A stretch of 64,000 nucleotides of DNA, taken from contig NZ_CP011393.1 in NCBI RefSeq assembly GCF_001644665.1, positions 890,001 to 954,000 of the forward strand, in the 5' to 3' direction. Below, in pieces: positions 28,150 to 35,712 of this stretch (positions are counted from its first letter, which is position 1; each line of letters starts with the position of its first letter). Both the position numbers and the translations under genes were made by a program. The DNA is from Fervidobacterium pennivorans (GTDB lineage Bacteria; Thermotogota; Thermotogae; Thermotogales; Fervidobacteriaceae). The notes beneath the pieces were generated by a model, which saw only the letters and a program-made list of their open reading frames with translations, was not told where the DNA came from and did no database searches.

Positions 28150-29637
28150 ATGAGTAGGGCAAAAAGAACATTCATTAAATTCACACTTTTCATACAGATT
28201 TTGTTGTTAGTATCCATAGTAACATTGACTTCTTCAAATACACCCACAACTGTTTACAGCACAACTAAGGAGGTAAAAAAGGTGGAGAATTTAAACGTTC
28301 GCGTATGGATTACAACGGTGGATCAAAGATGTTTGCTTAAACAATTGGATATAAAGGAACAACTTGCGAACAATTATCAAGAGGAATACAGAATAGTTGT
28401 CAACAGTAACAAAAAATACCAACAGATGGACGGTTTTGGTGCGTCTTTCACTGATGCTTCTGCTTATCTTGTATATAACAAACTATCTCCGGAGAAAAGA
28501 AGAGAGGTCATGGAAAAGTTATTCGATAGAGAGAAGGGTATTGGTATTTCTTTTCTAAGGCAACCGATGGGAGCTACCGACTATACAACAAAGTTGTACA
28601 GTTATGATGACCTACCATCCGGTGTTAATGAGGACCCAGAACTGAAGTACTTTTCAATAGACCATGACAAAAAATATATCATCCCACTTCTCAAAGAAGC
28701 GATGGAAATAAACCCTGAACTAAAGATTATGGCATCGCCCTGGAGTCCTCCTGGTTGGATGAAAACAACAGGTAGTATGATAGGAGGTTCGTTAAGAAGG
28801 TCATATTACGGTGTTTACGCTCAATATTTTGTGAAGTTCATAAAGGCCTACGAAGCTGAGGGAATACCAATTTACGCTATTACTGTTCAGAACGAACCCT
28901 TATACGTGCCAAAAGAGTATCCTGGTATGAAGATGGATTGGGTCGAACAAGCAGATTTCATTGGAGAATACCTTGGACCAGCTTTTGAGAGCGCAGGTAT
29001 CAAGACCAAAATCTTGTGCTATGACCACAACTGGGACAACACAACTTACGCCGCTTATGTTTTATCTCACGAAAAGGCTTCGAAATACGTAGCAGGTTCA
29101 GCATGGCATTTCTACGGTGGAAAACATGAAGCAATGAGCAAGATAAAAGAAATGTTCCCCGATAAGGAAATTTGGTTCACGGAAGGTTCAGGCGGAGATT
29201 GGGTGCCAGCATTTTTCAACGCATATATGGACCAAATGATGCATGTAATCAGAATTCCAAGGAACTGGGCAAAGACCGTTGTATGGTGGAATATAGCTCT
29301 CGATGAAAAAAGAGGACCAACAATCCTTTCAAACAGCACATGCAGAGGATTAATAGAAATCAATCAAAAAACAAATGAGGTCAAATACAACGTAGATTAC
29401 TACACACTTGGTCACATAAGTAAATTTGTGTTACCAGGGGCATACAGAATAGATTCTTACACATATCAAGACAGACTCGAATCTGTTGCGTTTTTGAATC
29501 CGAATGGTTCAAGAGTCCTCATTGTCTCAAACAGAACTAATACAACTAAGAAAATTCAGGTTGTTGAAGATGGTTTGGAAATCTTTTCTTATGTTTTACC
29601 AGGATACGCATCGGCTACTTTTGTTTGGTACGAATGA
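28150..29637 (+). CDS. Glycoside hydrolase family 30 enzyme, secreted
   Basis: A 495-residue retaining beta-glycosidase of GH30 (glucosylceramidase/beta-1,6-glucanase-like). A signal peptide or anchor covers about residues 1-37. The TIM barrel shows GFGASFTDASAYL and SPWSPPGWMK. The acid/base is Glu249 in TVQNEP and the nucleophile Glu345 in WFTEGSGGDW. A beta-sandwich closes the protein. The subfamily cannot be fixed by eye. In a laminarin locus, beta-1,6 branch or linkage cleavage would fit. It sits right behind the operator-promoter and leads a binding-protein gene. Confidence 0.88.
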   Translation: MSRAKRTFIKFTLFIQILLLVSIVTLTSSNTPTTVYSTTKEVKKVENLNVRVWITTVDQRCLLKQLDIKEQLANNYQEEYRIVVNSNKKYQQMDGFGASFTDASAYLVYNKLSPEKRREVMEKLFDREKGIGISFLRQPMGATDYTTKLYSYDDLPSGVNEDPELKYFSIDHDKKYIIPLLKEAMEINPELKIMASPWSPPGWMKTTGSMIGGSLRRSYYGVYAQYFVKFIKAYEAEGIPIYAITVQNEPLYVPKEYPGMKMDWVEQADFIGEYLGPAFESAGIKTKILCYDHNWDNTTYAAYVLSHEKASKYVAGSAWHFYGGKHEAMSKIKEMFPDKEIWFTEGSGGDWVPAFFNAYMDQMMHVIRIPRNWAKTVVWWNIALDEKRGPTILSNSTCRGLIEINQKTNEVKYNVDYYTLGHISKFVLPGAYRIDSYTYQDRLESVAFLNPNGSRVLIVSNRTNTTKKIQVVEDGLEIFSYVLPGYASATFVWYE

Positions 29638-29684
29638 AAGCGATAAATTGTAAGACTACCACACTTCCAAGGGAGGGATGAGCT

Positions 29685-31073
29685 ATGAGAAAAAGTTTTT
29701 GGCTTATCATGGTGTTGTTAGTATTAAGCGCTTCGATTTTTGGAAAGGTAACGATTACAGCGGCAGTTTGGAGTTGGGATTTGGAAAAATACAAAAAGAT
29801 CGCTGCAGAATTCACAAAGATTTACCCTGATATTGAAGTCCAGTTTGTTGTCAATGAACCAGATGTTAATGGCTTCCTAACCGCACAAGTAGCTGCTAAA
29901 AAGCCTTTACCTGATGTTGTTGTTCAATCATGGGAGGCACTCCCATATCCGGTTTCACAAGGATGGATTTATCCCGTCGACGAATTTCTGAAAAATGACC
30001 CTGACATTAGATACGTTCCAAAGGCACTGAAGGAAGCCTTCATGTACAATAATAAAACCTATGCGCTGCCCGAAAGATTGCACTTCCAAGGTATCTATAT
30101 CAATTTGGATTTGCTTAGAAAATTGAACCTAACAAAGCCTCCGTATGAGTGGTCAGTTGAACAATTCAAACTATATTTGAGGAAATCAACCACAAAGGAA
30201 TATTCAGGTATAAACCACCTGTGGGATTTTGATAACGTAATGGCTGCTGTCCTTAACAAAGATACAACATACTGGAGTTTCAACCCTACAAAATGGGAAT
30301 TTGACCTTGTCAACGGTGGATGGTTACCAGCGATAAAACTACAAAAAGAATTAAAATCTATACCAGGGCTTGTATCGGATGATTTGAAAAACGACGAGCT
30401 AAGAAATAAGGGTGAAATGGATGATTATCAAAAGAAATTCGGAAAAGATGCAGATGCGTTTAGAGAATCAAAAGTCTTGACTGGGTTACATGGAACCTGG
30501 GACTGGAGTTGGATAAGAACGTTACCGTGGAAATTTGACTTTTACCCACTTCCACTTGATCCAAAGATAGGACTGCGGTTCCCAGTTCACGTTAATTATG
30601 CATTTATGACTTCCACAACCAAGTATCCAAAGGAAGCCTTCTTGTTCCTAAAATTCCTTACATACGATCCCAGGGGAGTCATTGCAAGGTTAAAAATTGA
30701 TAACGCGAATGGTATTGAAAATGGTTGGAATATTGATTGGTTTATACCCGCAACAATGCATCCAGACGTTGTCTCTTACTTTGATTCCCTCAAAATTCCA
30801 GACGGAGTAAAGTGGCTGTTGAAGAAACTCGACAAAGCAGTTCGAGTGGATATGTGGAAAACAGTTCCCGGATGGGATCAAGCAACATGGGATGTGATAT
30901 TCCCAGTTAGTGAAAAAGTAAGGAGAGGAGAAGTGCAACCAGAAGTTGTCGCAGCCGAGACGCAAGAAAAAGCAAACAAAATAATCAAAGAAGCATGGGT
31001 GGAATTCTCCAAGAAACTTGCGGAAATAGAAAAGAAATTTCCTGAGCTGAGAAAACAAATCGAAGGTAAGTAA
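29685..31073 (+). CDS. Oligosaccharide-binding protein, copy 1
   Basis: A 462-residue extracellular solute-binding protein with a signal peptide (about 1-20) and the start VTITAAVWSWDLEKYKK. It is a close paralogue of the protein at 34167-35555, aligning over its whole length with long identical blocks (PALPERLHF-like, LQKELKSIPGLVSDDL, DYQKKFGKDADAFRESKV) and the same C-terminal LRKQIEGK. It has no permease genes directly after it. It may feed the permease pairs 7-16 kb downstream. It shares a transcript with GH30 and is followed by a terminator. Confidence 0.88.
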   Translation: MRKSFWLIMVLLVLSASIFGKVTITAAVWSWDLEKYKKIAAEFTKIYPDIEVQFVVNEPDVNGFLTAQVAAKKPLPDVVVQSWEALPYPVSQGWIYPVDEFLKNDPDIRYVPKALKEAFMYNNKTYALPERLHFQGIYINLDLLRKLNLTKPPYEWSVEQFKLYLRKSTTKEYSGINHLWDFDNVMAAVLNKDTTYWSFNPTKWEFDLVNGGWLPAIKLQKELKSIPGLVSDDLKNDELRNKGEMDDYQKKFGKDADAFRESKVLTGLHGTWDWSWIRTLPWKFDFYPLPLDPKIGLRFPVHVNYAFMTSTTKYPKEAFLFLKFLTYDPRGVIARLKIDNANGIENGWNIDWFIPATMHPDVVSYFDSLKIPDGVKWLLKKLDKAVRVDMWKTVPGWDQATWDVIFPVSEKVRRGEVQPEVVAAETQEKANKIIKEAWVEFSKKLAEIEKKFPELRKQIEGK

Positions 31074-31097
31074 GGTAAAAAGGTTATTAACCATCTT

Positions 31098-31129
31098 AAG
31101 CTCCCGCAAAAACAGGCGGGAGCTTTTTC
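31098..31129 (+). terminator. Hairpin terminator after binding protein copy 1
   Basis: Arms AAGCTCCCGC (31098-31107) and GCGGGAGCTT (31116-31125) are followed by T's. Confidence 0.9.
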
Positions 31130-31200
31130 TATTTAGCACAAGTAAGAATTTTTACAACAGCTTACCTTTTTCCTGACAAAAGCCCGCATTTTCGCCAATT

Positions 31201-31229
31201 TTGTATGAAACATGTTTCATGAGTATAAT
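31201..31229 (+). promoter_or_regulatory. Second palindromic operator with promoter
   Basis: TTGTAT (31201-31206) and TATAAT (31224-31229) are 17 bases apart. Between and over them lies the perfect palindrome ATGAAACATGTTTCAT (31205-31220), ending three bases before the -10, exactly as at 28078. The shared form is ATGWAACATGTTWCAT. It would control the lipoprotein genes and whatever is read through from them. Confidence 0.8.
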
Positions 31230-31351
31230 ACAGGTGTTACTGAAAAAGTTTCACATTGTTACAACAAGTATGTTCTTCTTCAAATGAGTGGACGGCACTT
31301 TGGTGAGTTAACTTTTTGAAAACCCTAAAAAACTTTCAGGAGGTGGAAGGT

Positions 31352-31927
31352 ATGAGGAAAGGCACAAGTTTAGTGGTATTTCTTGCGGTTGTTACCACAC
31401 TTTTATTACTTTCGGCATGTGTTTCGATCCCATTTGAAAATCCACCAGTTCAACAAGCCGGTGAGTTACAGCATGTTCCAAATACAGAAGAAGCAACGGA
31501 AGTTCCACTACGACAATGGATGTACTATAACGCAACCTGGGATGGTAACAATTACTTCGCCTCTACACCATCAATCGATGCTAATGGATATGTAACAGCT
31601 ACACGTAGTGATGCATCAGATAATAATAATCCGTGGAAAGCTCAGCTTATAAGATTTTATCCAAAGAATTATCAAAAGTACTATATCAAACTTTTGATAA
31701 AGGCTAACAAATCTGCGACAATTAAAGCCTATTTTGGTGCGGATCCGTACATACCAGAACTTGCTTCGGCTAAGGACGTTGAAGTTTCTACGACGGAAAA
31801 AGAAGTAGTTCTTGAATTTGGTCCAAAAGATTACACAGGTGCAAAGTTCTTGAAATTTTCTTTGGAATTTGCTCATGTTCCTGGTCTTCAACTTCAAGTA
31901 AAGGTTATTGGTGAAGCATTTAAATGA
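31352..31927 (+). CDS. Carbohydrate-binding-module-like lipoprotein
   Basis: A 191-residue lipoprotein. The signal peptide ends in a lipobox, LLSAC, near residue 23. After a linker, one beta-sandwich-like domain (about 55-190) has aromatic residues (QWMYYNATWDGN, NPWKAQLIRFYP) of the kind found in CBM4/9-like sugar-binding modules. No catalytic domain is attached. ATG 31352 follows AGGAGGTGG; the longer frame from 31316 is rejected. It is the first gene behind the second operator and probably holds glucan at the cell surface. Confidence 0.72.
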   Translation: MRKGTSLVVFLAVVTTLLLLSACVSIPFENPPVQQAGELQHVPNTEEATEVPLRQWMYYNATWDGNNYFASTPSIDANGYVTATRSDASDNNNPWKAQLIRFYPKNYQKYYIKLLIKANKSATIKAYFGADPYIPELASAKDVEVSTTEKEVVLEFGPKDYTGAKFLKFSLEFAHVPGLQLQVKVIGEAFK

Positions 31928-31965
31928 TGTTCTTATCTACTAACAGTTAAAAGAAGGTGAATAAT

Positions 31966-33114
31966 ATGGCAAGATTCCCAAAGTTAGTGTTAGCACTCCT
32001 CACTGTTTTCTTGCTCTTTTCCTGCCAATTTCAAGAAAAAGTAGAAGCAGTTACAACAGTTGCTCAGCAGTCATCCGATGTATCATCCAATAGTATACTT
32101 AACAATTGGAACTTTAGATCAAATATTAAAAATGACCAAGCCAATGCTCCATTCGAATGGTGGATTTGGGAAGCAGCAAAGTATGGCGTCAGCGATGGAA
32201 AAGTTGATACTTACGGTGTAAAAGATGGTTATGCGTTTATTAAAGTTGCAAACCCCGGTACTGAAACTTGGCACATCCAGTTCAACCAGTGGGTCAAACT
32301 TAAGCAAAAACAGTACTACTTAATCTCCTTCAGAGCGAAGGCTGACGAACCAAGGAAAATCAACGTCAAGGTCCTTATGAACCATGATCCATGGGTAAGC
32401 TATTTTGCCGAAACCGTTGAACTCGGAAAAGAATGGAACACATATACGTTCTACTTTAAACACCCGGATAAAGCTGATGAAACCGTTAACTTCTGTTTTG
32501 AATTAGGTAAGGAAAAGGCTACTACAATCTATATTGCGGATGTTGTTTTGAAGCCGGTTGATGAATCTGAAGTACCCGAAGAATTCAGAGAAGAGCAACC
32601 AGAAACGGTCGAATACGAATTCGACGAAGAAGAACCAGATAACCTCGTTAATAACGGAGATTTCGCTTACAAAATAGTAAACGACCAAGGTAGTATGCCA
32701 ACCGAATGGTGGATTTGGGAAGCAGGAAAATACGGAATCAGCCCTGCAAAGGTTGAAAGTTTCGGCGTAGAAAATGGTGTAGGATTTGTTCAACTTGCAA
32801 ACACTGGTTTCGAAACTTGGCACGTTCAATTCAACCAGTGGGTGAAATTGAGAAAAGGCAACAGCTATATAATTTCGTTCAAAGCTAAGGCAGCGGAACC
32901 CAGAAAGATATGGGTTAAGCTTGTCCAAACAGGAGCACCATACGGTGTTTATTTCAGCCAAGAAGTTGACCTTACAACCGAATGGCAAACATTCATTTTC
33001 GAGCACACCCACCCAAACGATGCGGACCCTGTTGTAACATTGAGCTTTGAGCTCGGAAAAGACAAACCAACCACAGTCTACTTCGACGATATTTCAATAA
33101 GCCCAAAGAAATGA
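31966..33114 (+). CDS. Tandem-CBM lipoprotein (two CBM4/9-like domains)
   Basis: A 382-residue lipoprotein with a lipobox LLFSC near residue 20. It carries two homologous domains, about 45-200 and 225-380. Both contain WWIWEA.KYG, ETWH.QFNQWVKL and FELGK.K.TT, so they come from an internal duplication. The conserved tryptophans suit binding of a glucan chain. An acidic linker (about 205-225) joins them. There is no catalytic domain. ATG 31966 was chosen over GTG 31957, which overlaps the ribosome site. Together with its neighbour it looks like a surface glycan-binding pair. Confidence 0.8.
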   Translation: MARFPKLVLALLTVFLLFSCQFQEKVEAVTTVAQQSSDVSSNSILNNWNFRSNIKNDQANAPFEWWIWEAAKYGVSDGKVDTYGVKDGYAFIKVANPGTETWHIQFNQWVKLKQKQYYLISFRAKADEPRKINVKVLMNHDPWVSYFAETVELGKEWNTYTFYFKHPDKADETVNFCFELGKEKATTIYIADVVLKPVDESEVPEEFREEQPETVEYEFDEEEPDNLVNNGDFAYKIVNDQGSMPTEWWIWEAGKYGISPAKVESFGVENGVGFVQLANTGFETWHVQFNQWVKLRKGNSYIISFKAKAAEPRKIWVKLVQTGAPYGVYFSQEVDLTTEWQTFIFEHTHPNDADPVVTLSFELGKDKPTTVYFDDISISPKK

Positions 33115-33142
33115 GAGTTCGCATTAACTGAAAACACTATCC

Positions 33143-33175
33143 GCTCTGGGTAACCGAACGTAGGTTACCCAGAGC
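33143..33175 (+). other. Long perfect stem-loop without U-tract
   Basis: Arms GCTCTGGGTAACC and GGTTACCCAGAGC with a 7-base loop, followed only by TTTGG. It may be a weak terminator or an mRNA-stabilising stem after the lipoprotein gene. Confidence 0.6.
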
Positions 33176-33214
33176 TTTGGAGTAAAATCTCAAAATGATT
33201 GTGGAGGGAAGCAT

Positions 33215-34132
33215 ATGAAAAAGATAGTCGTGATAATTCTTGCTGTCTTGGTATTCGTTAACATTTTTGCTGGTTCTGTTCAACTCAACGGAAGAGTAGA
33301 ATTTAACTACACAATAAATCCCGATTTCGAACTTGTCGTTTCAAATTGGTTCCCAGGTGATAATGCAGCGTATCTCGTTGTTACATCTGGTGGAACAGTG
33401 CTCGTTGTTGATGTAAAATATGCAGCACCGAATATAACAAGTATGTACGTCAACGAACTTTTCATACCATGGAAGGTAAACAACAACCTTACGGTGTTCT
33501 TTGGCTACAGAAATGTTGCAGATTACGATAGCTTTATGGGAAGTGGTGGTTCTTTTAAATGGGGGTATAACGGAACAGGAATTTTGTGGTACAAAAGCAC
33601 ACTGTCTTTCATCTACACATTCGGTGGTTTTATGTTTGATGTCGGAACAAATTTCGGGAATCCTTTAACGTTTGCACTTCTTATGAAAACTAACAATTTT
33701 TACCCACTTGGTTTAACGCTAAACGTTGTAGGAAAAGCTGATTTTTCCGAAGGTATGGTCGGTGCAAGGCTCACCTATCCACTAAGACCATTTACACTTT
33801 ACTTAGCTGGCGGATACGATTATGTTAATGCAACAATCAAAGGTCTATTATTCGGTTTGGTTGGGGAAGTTGCAGGGACCAGCATTTCTGCAGAACTGGA
33901 TTTGACAAATACTATTACAGATCCTATGGAAATCAAGTTGGCTGGCGATGTTAATTACAAACTTGAGGGTTATAAGGTAGGAGTTAGCGGAGATTATAAC
34001 TTCAAAACGGGTGATTTATCTTTGGAACCATACATTGCAACGAAATTGGGAAATGCTGATGGCAAATTGCTTGTACGCTTTGAAGAAGATGGATACAAAT
34101 ACACAAAATTCACTGTAGGCTTCAATTTCTGA
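33215..34132 (+). CDS. Predicted outer-envelope beta-barrel protein
   Basis: A 305-residue protein with a signal peptide (residues 1-19, ending NIFAGS). The mature part is a succession of amphipathic strands such as YKVGVSGDYNFKTGDLSL and ends in the aromatic KFTVGFNF. This is the build of a porin-like barrel. No known family is recognised. It lies between the tandem-CBM lipoprotein and binding protein copy 2. It could therefore let oligosaccharides through the toga (inference). Confidence 0.68.
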   Translation: MKKIVVIILAVLVFVNIFAGSVQLNGRVEFNYTINPDFELVVSNWFPGDNAAYLVVTSGGTVLVVDVKYAAPNITSMYVNELFIPWKVNNNLTVFFGYRNVADYDSFMGSGGSFKWGYNGTGILWYKSTLSFIYTFGGFMFDVGTNFGNPLTFALLMKTNNFYPLGLTLNVVGKADFSEGMVGARLTYPLRPFTLYLAGGYDYVNATIKGLLFGLVGEVAGTSISAELDLTNTITDPMEIKLAGDVNYKLEGYKVGVSGDYNFKTGDLSLEPYIATKLGNADGKLLVRFEEDGYKYTKFTVGFNF

Positions 34133-34166
34133 CTGAATTCAAATACATCGGCTGGAGGTGTTTTTG

Positions 34167-35555
34167 ATGCGTAAGTTTGTATTGGCTTTGCTTTTGATTT
34201 TCTTTGTGGTCTCCGCGTTTGCTAAAGCTACCATAACGGTATCTGTTTGGAGCTGGAATGTGGATAGATATAAAAAACTCATCGCGGAATTTAACAAATA
34301 CTATCCGGATATTGAAGTAAAACTTGTCGTAAACCAACCGGAAGTAAATAGCTTTTTGACCGCACGTGTGTCTGCAAAGCAAGCTCTCCCAGATGTTATT
34401 GCCGAATCATGGGAACCTCTATCATACCCTGTTTCTCAGGGTTGGGTTTACCCATTAGATGAATTTCTTAAAGATGACCCGGACTATAGATATGTCCCAG
34501 AAAGTGCGAAAAACGCATTCAAGTATCGTGGGAAAACTTACGCCCTTCCGGAAAGATTGCATTTTGAATGTATAGTTCTGAATCTTGATTTACTCAAGAA
34601 GTTGAATTTACAACTTCCAAAATACGAAGAATGGACCGTCGACCTTTTCAAGCAGTACGCAAGAAGAGCCACAACTAAGGAATATTCTGGTATTAATCAG
34701 CTGTGGGAATTCGATACGTTTATGGCAGCAGTTCTCAGTAAACATACAACATTCTGGAGCTTTGACCCAGTGAAGTGGGAATTTGACCTTGTAAATGGTG
34801 GGTGGATACCAGCTATTAAGTTGCAAAAAGAGCTCAAATCAATACCTGGACTGGTCTCCGATGACCTTATAAATCAAGAATTGAGGAACCAAGGTCAACT
34901 CGATGATTATCAGAAAAAGTTTGGAAAAGACGCTGACGCTTTCAGAGAATCAAAAGTACTTATGGGATTTGAGGCAACTTACGATTGGAGCTGGCTACAT
35001 ACAGTGTCTTGGAACTTCGATTACTATCCTCTCCCATTCGATCCAAAGATAGGTATCAGACTGCCTGTTCATATCAACTATACGTTTGTAAGTGCAACAA
35101 CAAAATATCCAAAAGAAGCGTTCCTCTTTGCGAAATTTCTTTCGTACGACCCAAGAGGTGTTATTGCGAGATTGAAATTGTATGAGTCTGAAGGCGTGGA
35201 AAGAGGAAGATTGGTTGACTGGTTTATTCCTGCAACGATGCACCCAGATGTGGTAAAATACTTTGAAACATTGAAGATACCAAACGGTATCAAATGGATG
35301 CTCAAAAACCTTGATAAAAGCGTTAGGGTCGATATGTGGAAAATAGTTCCAGGATGGTTCGAAGCAATATGGGACGTTATATTCCCAGTTAACGAAAAAA
35401 TCAGACGTGGAGAAGTAACACCAGAAGCAGTTGCCGCTGAAACTCAAGAAAAGGCAAACAAAGTAATAAAAGAAAATTGGGCAATTTTCGAAAAGAAATT
35501 AATCGATGCGGAAAGGAAATTCCCACAATTGAGAAAGCAAATTGAAGGAAAATGA
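34167..35555 (+). CDS. Oligosaccharide-binding protein, copy 2
   Basis: A 462-residue extracellular binding protein, paralogous to the one at 29685-31073 and of the same length. The signal peptide ends near AFA and the mature part starts TITVSVWSWNVDRYKK. Many blocks are shared, and most differences are conservative, so an old duplication with kept function or a shifted ligand is likely. It also lacks an adjacent permease pair of its own; the giant binding protein follows instead. ATG 34167 follows CTGGAGGTG, and the longer GTG frame is rejected. Confidence 0.88.
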   Translation: MRKFVLALLLIFFVVSAFAKATITVSVWSWNVDRYKKLIAEFNKYYPDIEVKLVVNQPEVNSFLTARVSAKQALPDVIAESWEPLSYPVSQGWVYPLDEFLKDDPDYRYVPESAKNAFKYRGKTYALPERLHFECIVLNLDLLKKLNLQLPKYEEWTVDLFKQYARRATTKEYSGINQLWEFDTFMAAVLSKHTTFWSFDPVKWEFDLVNGGWIPAIKLQKELKSIPGLVSDDLINQELRNQGQLDDYQKKFGKDADAFRESKVLMGFEATYDWSWLHTVSWNFDYYPLPFDPKIGIRLPVHINYTFVSATTKYPKEAFLFAKFLSYDPRGVIARLKLYESEGVERGRLVDWFIPATMHPDVVKYFETLKIPNGIKWMLKNLDKSVRVDMWKIVPGWFEAIWDVIFPVNEKIRRGEVTPEAVAAETQEKANKVIKENWAIFEKKLIDAERKFPQLRKQIEGK

Positions 35556-35589
35556 AGCTGGATAATCCCAGGTTTGATATGTAGCCTCC

Positions 35590-35634
35590 CCCGTTGGCTG
35601 AGATTCACAAAATCTTACTAACTCAGCCAACGGG
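35590..35634 (+). other. 13-bp stem-loop between binding protein copy 2 and the large operon
   Basis: Arms CCCGTTGGCTGAG and CTCAGCCAACGGG are separated by 19 bases and followed by ATTATATATAAAG, with no T run. The rest of this 157-base gap holds a TATATA-like -10 candidate but no copy of the island operator. Confidence 0.6.
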
Positions 35635-35712
35635 ATTATATATAAAGTAACCTCAACAGAAAAAAAGATGTACAGATGGGTAAACAAAAACAAAGCAAGG
35701 GGTTGATTATAC

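Noticed and set aside
31383-31595. Shifted-frame 70-codon ORF
   Set aside because: It lies within the lipoprotein gene, which has a lipobox and ribosome site.
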